Assembly: GCA_040081555.1 (NCBI GenBank)
Contig: JBEBGG010000001.1
Coordinates: 1 to 64,000, forward strand
From: CADEEX01 sp040081555
GTDB lineage: Bacteria; Acidobacteriota; Vicinamibacteria; Vicinamibacterales; CAVVIG01
Direction of reading: 5' to 3'
Length of the DNA: 64,000 bases
The notes below the pieces were generated by a model. That model saw only the letters and a program-made list of their open reading frames with translations, made no database searches and was not told the origin of the DNA. Of this stretch, positions 20,896 through 29,090 are shown in pieces. The position numbers and the translations under genes are program-made. Numbering within the stretch: position 1 is the stretch's first letter; each line of letters starts with the position of its first letter.

Positions 20896-22152
20896 ATGGG
20901 AATGGTTGATCGCGTCAAGAACATCTGCCTGAGTCCGAACACTGAGTGGCCTGTGATTGCCGCAGAATCTGCGACGGCGGGGGGACTGATCACCGGGTAC
21001 GCCTTGCCACTGATCGGAGTGAGTGCTATTGCAGGGTTCATCGGCAGCACGATGATTGGGGTCTCCGTCTTTGGTTCGACGTACCGGACTGGCTTTGGGG
21101 CCGGACTCGTCGGTGCGGCCTTTTCTGTGATCGTCGGTGTCGTCGGACTGTTCATCCTGTCGTTTCTGATCAACGCGCTTGCGCCGACCTTCGGCGGGCA
21201 GCAGGACAGCACGCAAGCGATGAAGGTGGCTGTGTATTCCTATACCCCGGCCTGGGTCGCCGGGATGCTCGGCATCATCCCGTTTCTCGGGATGCTGGCC
21301 ATTCTCGGGGGCCTCTACGGCCTCTACCTGCTGTACCTCGGCCTACCGACATTGATGAAATCGCCGGCGGACAAGTCCATGGGCTATACGGTGGTGGTCG
21401 TGGTGGCGGCAATCATCATCCAATTGGTACTCGGTGGCATCGTCGCAATGGCGGGGATCGGTGCGGTTGGCGCCGGTGTGCTCGGTGGGGCCGCCCTGGG
21501 AAGCGGTTCCTCATCGTCGGAGGACGTGCAGTTTGACAAGGACAGCCCGCTCGGCAAACTCCAGGAGCTCGGCAAGGCGATGGAGAAGAGCGGAAAGGAA
21601 ATGGAGACCGCGCAGAACAGCGGCGACAGCGCTGCCGCCGCCGCAGCGGCCACCAACATGCTCGGTACTCTCTTCGGCGGCGGCAAGAAAGTCGATCCAC
21701 TCGAGCTTGATCAGCTCAAGGCCTTTATTCCCGACTCCTTCGCGGGGCTCGCCAAGGAAGGCTCAGGCCGCGCCGAGAAGAATGGGATGGGCGGCATGAT
21801 GATCTCGAAGGCGGAGGCCAACTACGGCGAGGGTAGTCTCAAGAAGGCCAATCTGGAGATCACCGACGCGGGCGCCGCCAGCGGGCTGATGGGATTGGCC
21901 AGTTGGGCTGCGGCGGGATCCGTCAAGGAAGACGAGGACGGCTCAGAGAAGACGACAAAGGTGGGAGGCAGGCTGGTACACGAGCGGCGATCCAAGAGCG
22001 GCACTGACGAGTACAGCGTCATGATCGCGGACCGCTTCATGGTCACGGCGAAGAGCTCCGACATGGACGTCGATGCGCTCAGGGCTGCCGTGTCGAAACT
22101 GGATCTCGCGAAGCTTGAATCGATGAAGGACGTCGGCGTTCAGAAGCCGTAG
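20896..22152 (+). CDS. Yip1-domain membrane protein with C-terminal soluble domain
   Basis: 418-residue protein. Residues 1-190 form a Yip1-type membrane domain that begins MGMVDRVKNICLSPNTEW and has about five hydrophobic segments (GYALPLIGVSAIAGFI, FSVIVGVVGLFILSFL, VAGMLGIIPFLGMLAILGGL). From about 200 the protein is soluble: a Ser/Ala-rich linker, a short charged coil (LGKLQELGKAMEKSGKEMET) and an alpha/beta domain of about 130 residues that I do not recognise. A Shine-Dalgarno GGAGG lies 8 bases before the ATG. It stands alone and is convergent with the Rieske gene. Yip1 proteins in bacteria have no firm role. Confidence 0.75.
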   Translation: MGMVDRVKNICLSPNTEWPVIAAESATAGGLITGYALPLIGVSAIAGFIGSTMIGVSVFGSTYRTGFGAGLVGAAFSVIVGVVGLFILSFLINALAPTFGGQQDSTQAMKVAVYSYTPAWVAGMLGIIPFLGMLAILGGLYGLYLLYLGLPTLMKSPADKSMGYTVVVVVAAIIIQLVLGGIVAMAGIGAVGAGVLGGAALGSGSSSSEDVQFDKDSPLGKLQELGKAMEKSGKEMETAQNSGDSAAAAAAATNMLGTLFGGGKKVDPLELDQLKAFIPDSFAGLAKEGSGRAEKNGMGGMMISKAEANYGEGSLKKANLEITDAGAASGLMGLASWAAAGSVKEDEDGSEKTTKVGGRLVHERRSKSGTDEYSVMIADRFMVTAKSSDMDVDALRAAVSKLDLAKLESMKDVGVQKP

Positions 22153-22154
22153 GG

Positions 22155-22502
22155 TCAGACTGACGAAGTGGCTGTGTTTGACGGCGTCAGACACAGCAGC
22201 ACTTCACCGTCTTCTATGCGCGTCTCGTAGGTGTGGACGCACGCCTTTTGGCTGCCAGGCCGCTCCACGCATCCGCTCTCGAGGTTGATCTTCCAGGAGT
22301 GCAGTCGGCACACGACGGTGTTGCCAGAGACGATGCCATCGCTCAGCGGGCCGCCCTGGTGGGGGCAGGCGTCATCGACCGCCAGGAACCGATCGCCGAG
22401 GTTGAAGACAGCCACGTCACGGTCGGCGAGAGCGACGGCCCGACCGGCCTGCGGTGGGATGTGCTCGCACGGTCCGATCCGAATCCATTGCCGTTGGTTC
22501 AC
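22155..22502 (-). CDS. Rieske [2Fe-2S] ferredoxin (NirD-like)
   Basis: 115-residue single-domain Rieske protein, a soluble electron carrier. The iron-sulfur ligands are clear: C-P-H (ACPHQGGPLSDG) and C-x-x-H (VVCRLHSWKINLESG). Start choice: the GTG at 22502 follows a strong AGGAGG Shine-Dalgarno with 7-base spacing, and the reading begins VNQRQWIRIG, typical of the family. The frame stays open further upstream but overlaps the J-domain gene and is not protein-like. The partner oxygenase or reductase is not nearby. Confidence 0.88.
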   Translation of the reverse strand: MNQRQWIRIGPCEHIPPQAGRAVALADRDVAVFNLGDRFLAVDDACPHQGGPLSDGIVSGNTVVCRLHSWKINLESGCVERPGSQKACVHTYETRIEDGEVLLCLTPSNTATSSV

Positions 22503-22572
22503 TGCACCACCTCCTCGATCGTAGACCGGGTCCTTGATGGTTGCCAGCGCGAACGAGTCGTAGTTGTGGCGG

Positions 22573-23280
22573 TTACGCGACCGTCGAGATGAGGCCGCCG
22601 CGCTGGCGCTTGACGCGCATCGTGAGGAATTGCACGCCGACTTCCCAGCCATTCTGCGCTGCGGGCTTTTGATGCGCGCTGCGGACGATGGCAACCGCAC
22701 TGCAGAACTCGGTTTCGATGAGGAGCCGATCATCGATGCCCACGGGGCTGGATGTGACAAACCGCATGCCGGCGAGCGAGACGTCCTGCGTGACACCGCG
22801 GCACGGCGCGTCGTTTGGGCTTGGGCGCGCGAAGACGACCATCATGTTGCGGGGCAGTCGCGCCAGCGCGCGTCTGGACTCTTCGTCGGTCTCAAATCGT
22901 TGCACGGGGTAGAGTGCTCCGCCACAGGACCGGCAGGCACTATCGGGGTGCCTCTCGTAACCAGTCTCGTAGGGCGTGCTACAGAAGGCGCACAGGGCGA
23001 TGGAGGGGTCGGGCTGCGCGTCGCGAGGGGCTTGTGGGGTCGCGGCGGCCTGCGCTGGCGACTCCAGCGGTGTCTCCAGCCACTGGTCGTAAGCGGCTCG
23101 CCGGTCGGGATGGCCGAGGGTTCGAAACGCCTCGTTGATGAGCGTCGCAGTGGCGTGGTCGCCGCCCAGATCAGGATGCATCTTCAGCCGCTGCATGAGG
23201 GTGCGGTAGCTGACTTTGATGATCTCGTCTGGCGCGTCAGGGTGGACGTGCAGGACACGGTAGTAGTCGCGGCGAGGCAT
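22573..23280 (-). CDS. J-domain / zinc-ribbon / PilZ-like fusion protein
   Basis: 235-residue protein with three parts. Residues 1-65 are a J domain (MPRRDYYRVLHVHPDAPDE, with the motif HPD in RLKMHPDLGG). Residues about 95-125 carry two CxxC pairs (LCAFCSTP and ACRSCGGA), a probable zinc ribbon. Residues about 135-230 resemble a PilZ domain (QDVSLAGMRF gives the DxSxxG motif; NGWEVGVQFL closes it). PilZ domains often bind cyclic di-GMP. The ATG at 23280 starts the J domain; upstream residues look non-coding. The Rieske gene follows 70 bases downstream. Confidence 0.75.
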   Translation of the reverse strand: MPRRDYYRVLHVHPDAPDEIIKVSYRTLMQRLKMHPDLGGDHATATLINEAFRTLGHPDRRAAYDQWLETPLESPAQAAATPQAPRDAQPDPSIALCAFCSTPYETGYERHPDSACRSCGGALYPVQRFETDEESRRALARLPRNMMVVFARPSPNDAPCRGVTQDVSLAGMRFVTSSPVGIDDRLLIETEFCSAVAIVRSAHQKPAAQNGWEVGVQFLTMRVKRQRGGLISTVA

Positions 23281-23445
23281 CACCTGACGTGCTCCCGCTC
23301 GGCCTTTGCTGGAACCTTCACCTAGCGTGTATCGACCTCGCGGACGAAACCTTGAACCGTCGTCGAGCACAGCGCGGGGCATCGTCTGTAACCTATTGTG
23401 TTCGAGCTACTTCGCTACCACGAGCCCTCTCCTTGAGGACGGTGA

Positions 23446-23459
23446 CAATCGGCCGATTG
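23446..23459. promoter_or_regulatory. 14-bp perfect palindrome CAATCGGCCGATTG
   Basis: Symmetric site in the divergent intergenic region, of the size bound by dimeric repressors. No regulator gene is adjacent, so its role as an operator is only a possibility. Confidence 0.4.
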
Positions 23460-23609
23460 GGCGTTCCGGCTCCTCCCGGTTCGGGACGCGGTCAAGGCCC
23501 GTGGACGGCACGTCGCGCCCATCAGCGGGCCTGCTCACGTCCTTGACGTATGCTCGTCGCGGCTGCTTCCTCGCTCCGTCTCGGACCACGACGGACGGCG
23601 ACGCGGGCC

Positions 23610-23630
23610 AGGCCCCATAGTGCGGGGCCT
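23610..23630 (+). promoter_or_regulatory. Leader hairpin upstream of the glycosyltransferase gene
   Basis: A 7-bp stem AGGCCCC / GGGGCCT with a 7-base loop ends 10 bases before the AGGAG ribosome binding site. Only two further Ts follow, so it is not a strong terminator. It could affect translation or stability of the leader. Confidence 0.35.
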
Positions 23631-23654
23631 TTCGAACCTGAGGAGCGACGCGGA

Positions 23655-25406
23655 GTGGTGAAGGACCAATCGCTGGCACGGCAGATTCAACGTCGCGGTC
23701 GGTGGCTCTTGACGCTGGTGGCGGCGGTTGAGGTTGGAACCGCGGCCTACGTCGCGCTGTTTGGCGGTTTCTTCGTCATGTTCGGCCCGCTGCGGGTGTC
23801 GGCGGGCGATCCGGTCCGGCCGTTTGTTCTCGGGGGCGTCAGCGCCTGCGCAGCGATGGTGTTGCACGATGGCCACGCGCGCGATACGACGTGGAACTGG
23901 GTAGGGAGATGGTCGAGCGCGCTGGCCGTCGCTGCTGCGATCGCGACGCTGGCCGGAGCACTCGTGCTCGGCGCAACGGCGGCAGGCGCGTCCGACATGT
24001 ATGGCTACGTCAGTCAGGCGGTGTTTCTGGCCGGTGGTCATGTTCGCATCGCCGAACCGCTGGCCGTGATTGACCCGGCGATTGCGGCGGCGGCGTCTCC
24101 GCTCGGCTACCGGCTCTCGGGGCCCGATTCAATCGCCCCGATCTATTCGCCAGGCCTGCCGCTGCTGATGGTGCCGTTCTACTTCCTTGGTGGTGAACGC
24201 GGGGTTTACTACGTCGTGCCCATCCTGGGCGCCATCGCGGTCTGGCTGACCTTTGTGTTGGGCCGGCGGACGTGGGACGGTCGCGTCGGGTGCCTCGCGG
24301 CTGCCAGCCTCGCGTGCAGTCCAGTCTTTCTGCACCAGTTGTTTCTGCCGATGAGCGACGTGCCGGTGACGGCGCTCTGGCTTGCGGCGCTGGTGTGGGC
24401 GCTGTCGGACGGCGAGAGGGCACCGCTGCTGGCGGGACTCGCGTCGGCGGTGGCGCTCCTCATTCGTCCGAATCTCGTGCCAGTGGCGGCCGGCGTGGCG
24501 GCGCTGATCTGGCTCGAACGACGCCGGCTGTCCAGCCTCGCGGCCTTCGGACTCGGACTTCTGCCAGCGCCAATCGCCATCGGCGTTCTCTACAGCTCCT
24601 TGTACGGATCCGCGGTGTCGTCCGGTTACGGCTCACTGGCAACGCTGTTTCGTGTCGAGTGGCTCACGAGCAATGTTGCCGACTATTCGCGCCGCCTGGT
24701 GGAGACGCAATCGATGGTGATGGTGCTTGCGCCAGTCGCCCTCGCTATACGTCCCTCGGCCCGCATGTTCGCACTCGCGGTGTTCTGCCTGCTGGTTTGC
24801 GCCTGCTACGCCTTCTACGTTCCATTCGAGGGGTGGCACTACCTGCGGTTCTTGCTGCCGGCGATTCCTGTGTTCTTGATCATGACCGCGGGGGTGGTGG
24901 TGTGGAGCATCAACAGGCTCGCCGAAGCCTGGCGTGGCGCGACCTACGGCGCGGTGTGCGGCATGATGATGATCACCTATCTTCCAAACGCCCAACTGCA
25001 CGGTGCGTTTCATGTGGGCAAGGACCAACGCCGGTACCTCTCGGTCGGGACCTTTCTGGGACGGCACCTACCGACCAACGCTCTGGTGCTGGCGGGCCTC
25101 CACAGTGGCAGCGTTCGTCTGTATGGACACCGGCCGACGCTGCTGTGGACACAGTTGGCGTCCACCGACCTCGACCGATCTGCAGCTCTCCTGACAGCGA
25201 AGGGGTACGCGTTGTATGTGCTGCTTGAACCCGACGAGGAGCGGGATTTTCGGCGGTGGTTCGCTTCGTCGAGCTCACTTGGCGCACTCGACTGGGGGCC
25301 AGAATACGAATACATGGGCCATCCAGGTGCCCGGGTGTACGCGTTGAAGAGAGACGCGTCGGTGACGGCCGGGGCAGCGGTGCCCACGGTGATTCCGGAG
25401 TCGTGA
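23655..25406 (+). CDS. GT-C-type membrane glycosyltransferase (ArnT/GT39-like)
   Basis: 583-residue polytopic protein that probably transfers a sugar from a polyprenyl-phosphate donor on the periplasmic face. About a dozen membrane segments are visible. After the third or so comes an acidic loop motif (GASDMYGYVSQAV), the usual position of the GT-C catalytic Asp/Glu. A downstream IYSPGLPLLMVPFYFL segment resembles the 'P-x-L-P-L' entry of ArnT relatives. The GTG at 23655 follows AGGAG by 9 bases; a second GTG at 23658 is equally possible. Acceptor unknown. Confidence 0.75.
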   Translation: MVKDQSLARQIQRRGRWLLTLVAAVEVGTAAYVALFGGFFVMFGPLRVSAGDPVRPFVLGGVSACAAMVLHDGHARDTTWNWVGRWSSALAVAAAIATLAGALVLGATAAGASDMYGYVSQAVFLAGGHVRIAEPLAVIDPAIAAAASPLGYRLSGPDSIAPIYSPGLPLLMVPFYFLGGERGVYYVVPILGAIAVWLTFVLGRRTWDGRVGCLAAASLACSPVFLHQLFLPMSDVPVTALWLAALVWALSDGERAPLLAGLASAVALLIRPNLVPVAAGVAALIWLERRRLSSLAAFGLGLLPAPIAIGVLYSSLYGSAVSSGYGSLATLFRVEWLTSNVADYSRRLVETQSMVMVLAPVALAIRPSARMFALAVFCLLVCACYAFYVPFEGWHYLRFLLPAIPVFLIMTAGVVVWSINRLAEAWRGATYGAVCGMMMITYLPNAQLHGAFHVGKDQRRYLSVGTFLGRHLPTNALVLAGLHSGSVRLYGHRPTLLWTQLASTDLDRSAALLTAKGYALYVLLEPDEERDFRRWFASSSSLGALDWGPEYEYMGHPGARVYALKRDASVTAGAAVPTVIPES

Positions 25407-25438
25407 ACGCGTCCGGGTGTGCCGGAGATTGAACGGGG

Positions 25439-25921
25439 CTAGCGAGCCCGTACTTTGGGTCTGACGGGAAGGGAGGCCTTCAACATCTTTGGGCCACTCT
25501 TGGTTCGCGCGGCTTGGACGTCGAGCACAATCTCGATACGTGGCGCGCCGGCGTGAGATTGGGGCTCCTGCGCCGTAGAGTCATCGGCTCCGCCAGTGGA
25601 TAGTTCGTCGGCCTGCCACACGGCCCAGATCCTGACCACTTGCGCCTTGGCCCTGTAGTTCACAACGAGGGAGGTCTTGCCGTTGACGCTGGCCGATGGA
25701 TCCATCGGTCGCCCGGACGTCTTGCATACCTTCACGTCCCACGGGTCGGCCGCGAGTCTGGGGTCGACGCGTCGAATGCTGCCGGGGAACGTGGGGCAGT
25801 GTTGCGCGATGGCGGTGGCGATCTCCATGGCGAGATTCATGGCCATGGTCTCGGCGGAAGGTGACGAAACCCCGTAGCTTTGGAAGACCGGTGCGATCTT
25901 TTCGTGCAACGCCTCCAGCAT
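25439..25921 (-). CDS. Hypothetical protein, start uncertain
   Basis: Predicted soluble protein of about 160 residues. It opens MLEALHEKIAPVFQSYGVSS, continues with an alpha-helical stretch and ends with a basic tail (KASLPVRPKVRAR). I recognise no family. The frame is open up to 26077, close to the tRNA gene, and no Shine-Dalgarno supports any start, so up to 52 more residues are possible. It is convergent with the glycosyltransferase gene. Confidence 0.42.
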   Translation of the reverse strand: MLEALHEKIAPVFQSYGVSSPSAETMAMNLAMEIATAIAQHCPTFPGSIRRVDPRLAADPWDVKVCKTSGRPMDPSASVNGKTSLVVNYRAKAQVVRIWAVWQADELSTGGADDSTAQEPQSHAGAPRIEIVLDVQAARTKSGPKMLKASLPVRPKVRAR

Positions 25922-26090
25922 CGGGGGCGCGGCAACCTGGGCAGGAGCGAGCTCAGGTCTTCGACCTAGGTGGAGCTGGGCCCGGGGGCGGTCGGACACG
26001 AGGGAAACGGTAGCAGTACCGCTGGGCGAAGTGCGGGTGAAGGCGCTAGATGGGATGCAGCGCTGTGCAGTCTGCAAGGAGAGGAGGAGA

Positions 26091-26166
26091 TGGTGGCGAA
26101 GGACAGAATCGAACTGTCGACACTACGATTTTCAGTCGTATGCTCTACCAACTGAGCTACTTCGCC
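26091..26166 (-). tRNA. tRNA-Phe (anticodon GAA)
   Basis: A 76-nucleotide cloverleaf on the minus strand. Its acceptor stem is GGCGAAG/CTTCGCC, its D stem GCTC/GAGC, and its anticodon stem TACGA/TCGTA with loop CTGAAAA (anticodon GAA). The T arm is GACAG TTCGATT CTGTC. The discriminator base A and the 3' CCA are both encoded. All stems pair. Confidence 0.97.
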
Positions 26167-26352
26167 ACGCAGGAACCGCGTGTGGCCTGAACGGACCGTT
26201 CGAGCCGGAATGACCCCCAAGCATAGCACGGAGGTTGCGCGCACCCTCCGTTGTCGTGGCCGAAGGGGGAGGGCCCGGCACAAGCCGGGACCTGACTGGA
26301 CAGCCGACGGACCCCACAGAACAGCGGACCTGCGCCCTACATCTAACAGCCT

Positions 26353-27429
26353 CTATGCCTCGCCGTCGCGAGCCAAGCCGAGTTCCTTGCGAACCCGCTC
26401 TTCGATGGCCTTGAAGATCTCCGGGTTGTCCTTGAGGAACTGCTTCGCGTTTTCGCGTCCCTGACCGAGGCGCTCGCCGCCGTACGCGAACCAGGCACCG
26501 CTCTTCTCGATGATGCGTTTGTCGACAGCGAGATCGAGCAGGTCTCCCGTGCGCGAGATGCCCTCACCATACATGATGTCGAACTCGGCTTCCCGGAAGG
26601 GGGGCGCCACCTTGTTCTTGACGATCTTGACGCGCGTGCGTCCACCAACCACGGCGTCGCCGTCCTTGATGCTGGCAATGCGCCGGATGTCCACACGCAC
26701 CGACGCGTAGAACTTGAGCGCGCGGCCACCGGTGGTCGTTTCCGGATTGCCGAACATGACGCCGATCTTTTCGCGCAGCTGGTTGATGAAGATAAGGCAG
26801 GTGTTCGACTTCGAGACCGCACCCGTGAGTTTGCGCAGTGCCTGCGACATCAGACGCGCCTGCAGACCCATTTGCGCTTCGCCCATCTCGCCTTCGATTT
26901 CCGCCTTGGGCACAAGCGCTGCCACCGAGTCGACCACGACGACGTCGACCGCGTTGGAGCGGATGAGCACCTCGACGATTTCGAGCGCCTGCTCGCCGTT
27001 GTCCGGCTGAGAGACGAGGAGGTTGTCGATGTCGACCCCGAGCTTCTGCGCGTAGGTCGCGTCAAGCGCGTGCTCAGCATCGACAAACGCCGCCGTGCCG
27101 CCGCGCTTCTGTGACTCCGCAATCACCTGTAGCGCCAGCGTGGTCTTGCCCGACGACTCCGGACCAAAAACCTCGATCACGCGGCCCTTCGGGAAGCCGC
27201 CGACCCCAAGCGCGAAGTCGATGCTGATCGCGCCGGTCGGAATCGACTCGATCGGCTGAATGGCACCCTTCTGGCCGAGGCGCATGATGGCGCCCTTGCC
27301 AAACTGTTTCTCGATCTGGCCAAAGGCCAGTTCCACGGCCTTTTGTTTCTCCCGGTCGAGTTTCTCGTCTTTTTCCACGTTTCGCTCTGCGTTCTTGTCT
27401 GCGTTTCTGTCAACCAAGGCTGGCGGCAT
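26353..27429 (-). CDS. recA: Recombinase RecA
   Basis: 358-residue DNA strand-exchange protein and SOS co-protease. Walker A is GPESSGKT (89-96). The core LGQIEKQFGKGAIMRLG-type region, the NQLREKIGVMFGNPETTTGG loop and the DNA-binding KNKVAPPF stretch are all intact. Compared with E. coli RecA it has about 20 extra charged residues at the N-terminus (DRNADKNAERNVEKDEKLD), and its C-terminus lacks a long acidic tail. The ATG at 27429 is supported by GAAGGAG with 5-6-base spacing. It has its own promoter candidate at 27519-27547. Confidence 0.98.
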   Translation of the reverse strand: MPPALVDRNADKNAERNVEKDEKLDREKQKAVELAFGQIEKQFGKGAIMRLGQKGAIQPIESIPTGAISIDFALGVGGFPKGRVIEVFGPESSGKTTLALQVIAESQKRGGTAAFVDAEHALDATYAQKLGVDIDNLLVSQPDNGEQALEIVEVLIRSNAVDVVVVDSVAALVPKAEIEGEMGEAQMGLQARLMSQALRKLTGAVSKSNTCLIFINQLREKIGVMFGNPETTTGGRALKFYASVRVDIRRIASIKDGDAVVGGRTRVKIVKNKVAPPFREAEFDIMYGEGISRTGDLLDLAVDKRIIEKSGAWFAYGGERLGQGRENAKQFLKDNPEIFKAIEERVRKELGLARDGEA

Positions 27430-27518
27430 TGATGCTCCTTCAATTCCAGGACGGCGTCATCGCCATCCCATCCGGCGCGCGCCTCGCGCGTCGGGTCACG
27501 ACGACTGGAAGCTCGGTC

Positions 27519-27547
27519 ATGGTAAAAACGTGCCGAGCGAAAGTCAA
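27519..27547 (-). promoter_or_regulatory. Candidate recA promoter
   Basis: On the minus strand, TTGACT (27547-27542), a 17-base spacer and TACCAT (27524-27519) lie about 90 bases upstream of the recA ATG. A short CGAA-AA-TTCG dyad (27549-27558) abuts the -35 box. It does not match a LexA box that I know. Confidence 0.4.
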
Positions 27548-27662
27548 GCGAAAATTCGTGCAATCACATTGTGTAAATGGTTCTAAATCATGTCCTTACG
27601 TAGGTCAGACACTTTCGCCTCTGCTGCTCATGTCGGCAGAATCTGCCATCATGAGCGGCGAC

Positions 27663-28235
27663 ATGCCGAGTCCGATTGGTCACGCGTTGGCTGGTGCCAG
27701 CCTGGCTTTCATCCTGGAACCGATGGCCGCCTCCCACACCGGCTCCGGGAGGCGCTGGCTTTGGCCCGGCCTCGGCGCCGCACTTGCGGCGCTGCCTGAC
27801 GCTGACCTCCTGATTCCACACTTCCATCGAGCCGGCACGCACAGTTTCGTCGCGACCGCCGCTGTTCTAATTGTCGCGATGGGTGTGACAAGGCAGGTCA
27901 CAGGGAGAATCGACCTGCCGTTGTCGTGCATGCTCGCCGCGGCGCAGGCTTCGCACCTGCTGCTCGACTGGCTGGGCATCGACCACAATCCGCCTTCGGG
28001 CATCGAGGCATGGTGGCCATTCAGCCGTCAGTTCTATGTGTCGGGGCTTGATTGGTTTCCGCCCGTCGACCGCCGGTTTGCCAATCCAGACTTCTTGCGC
28101 GTCAACCTCCGCGCGCTGTTCACCGAACTTGCCGCAGTGGGGCCGATCACCGTGATGTCGTGGTGGATTATGCGTAGACGTAGAAGCCGCGTCCCGACTT
28201 CCGTCCGAGGTACCCCGCCGCAACCATCCGCTTGA
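27663..28235 (+). CDS. YdjM-family membrane-bound metal-dependent hydrolase
   Basis: 190-residue inner-membrane protein of the YdjM/LexA-regulated hydrolase family. The N-terminus MPSPIGHALAGASLAF and the motif ALPDADLLIPHFHRAGTHSF supply the His/Asp cluster of this family. SHLLLDWLGIDHN is a further metal-ligand-like segment. Several membrane spans are visible. The ATG at 27663 matches the family start; in-frame ATGs at 27651 and 27630 are possible. It is divergent from recA. Its 3' end overlaps the end of the convergent dehydrogenase gene by 68 bases. Confidence 0.8.
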   Translation: MPSPIGHALAGASLAFILEPMAASHTGSGRRWLWPGLGAALAALPDADLLIPHFHRAGTHSFVATAAVLIVAMGVTRQVTGRIDLPLSCMLAAAQASHLLLDWLGIDHNPPSGIEAWWPFSRQFYVSGLDWFPPVDRRFANPDFLRVNLRALFTELAAVGPITVMSWWIMRRRRSRVPTSVRGTPPQPSA

Positions 28236-29019
28236 GGAGTGGGCAGGGGCGGTACTTGGGGTCGCCCAGGCCGTCGTGGAGCACGTTGAGGATCGCCAGG
28301 CAGACGTCCAGCCCAATGAAGTCGGCGAGCGTGAGCGGGCCCATCGGGTGGTTCATGCCGCCCTTCATCACCGCGTCGATCGCATCCGGCGTGCCGACGC
28401 CTTCCATCAGCGCAAAGAACGCTTCGTTCAGCATCGGCATCAGAATGCGATTGGCAATGAATCCAGGGTAGTCGGCGGCCTCGACGCCGTTCTTCCCAAG
28501 TCTGGTGCACAGTGTGGTGGCCGCCTGCATCGTGGCATCCGACGTGGCCTGGCCGCGAATCAGTTCCACCAGGGACATCAACGGCACCGGATTCATGAAG
28601 TGCATGCCGAGGACTCTGTCTGGTCGGCGCGTGACGGCGGCGAGGGTGGTGATGGAGATGCTCGACGTGTTGGAGGCAAGCAGCGCGTCCGGCTTGGTGA
28701 TGGTGTCGAGGCTGCGCAAGAGCGAGCACTTCATCTCGAGGTTCTCGACAATCGCCTCAACGACCAGACCGGCGTTGCTCAAGTCGTCCACCTTGGAGCT
28801 GAGCGCCAGGCGTGCCAGTGCGGTGTCGCGATCCGAGGCAGAGATCTTCTGTTTTTCGACGAACTTCGTGAGGCTCTTCTCAATCGCCGCTCGCGCGCGA
28901 TCGAGCGCCGGCTTCGCGATGTCGACGAGTGTCACTTCGTAGCCGGCCTGCGCGAACACCTGCGCAATGCCGTTGCCCATGGTTCCCGCTCCGACGACCC
29001 CGATTGTCTGGATGTCCAT
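28168..29019 (-). CDS. hbd: 3-hydroxybutyryl-CoA dehydrogenase
   Basis: 283-residue NAD(P)-dependent enzyme that interconverts 3-hydroxybutyryl-CoA and acetoacetyl-CoA. The Rossmann motif is at the start (GVVGAGTMGNGIAQVF). The catalytic His lies in GMHFMNPVPLMSLVELI, and a C-terminal helical dimer domain follows (GFIANRILMPMLNEAF, PMGPLTLADFIGLD). The ATG at 29019 begins the Rossmann fold; an upstream ATG at 29040 adds only a few unlike residues. It lies 71 bases downstream of the thiolase gene, as expected for a C4-CoA pathway (fermentative or PHB/butyrate type). Confidence 0.94.
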   Translation of the reverse strand: MDIQTIGVVGAGTMGNGIAQVFAQAGYEVTLVDIAKPALDRARAAIEKSLTKFVEKQKISASDRDTALARLALSSKVDDLSNAGLVVEAIVENLEMKCSLLRSLDTITKPDALLASNTSSISITTLAAVTRRPDRVLGMHFMNPVPLMSLVELIRGQATSDATMQAATTLCTRLGKNGVEAADYPGFIANRILMPMLNEAFFALMEGVGTPDAIDAVMKGGMNHPMGPLTLADFIGLDVCLAILNVLHDGLGDPKYRPCPLLKRMVAAGYLGRKSGRGFYVYA

Positions 29020-29090
29020 CGCCTGTCCTCGCGGCGGCATACTACCTCCTCACCAAGAGCCGCACGTCACCAAGCGCTGATCATGTCGGC

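Larger units (their letters stand above)
23281..23654. other. 374-base divergent intergenic region
   Basis: It separates the J-domain gene (minus) from the glycosyltransferase gene (plus). I find no convincing gene. It holds a 14-bp perfect palindrome at 23446-23459 and a hairpin at 23610-23630 just before the downstream ribosome binding site. No promoter with good hexamers is apparent. Confidence 0.6.

Noticed and set aside
22503..22796. N-terminal extension of the Rieske gene
   Set aside because: The frame is open but Ser/Arg-rich, overlaps the J-domain gene on the same strand, and lacks the strong AGGAGG that precedes the GTG at 22502.
26189..26201. GAACGG-A-CCGTTC dyad near tRNA-Phe as a LexA box
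   Set aside because: The spacing is 5 bases between GAAC and GTTC, not 4. It lies far downstream of recA, so it is not a convincing SOS site.
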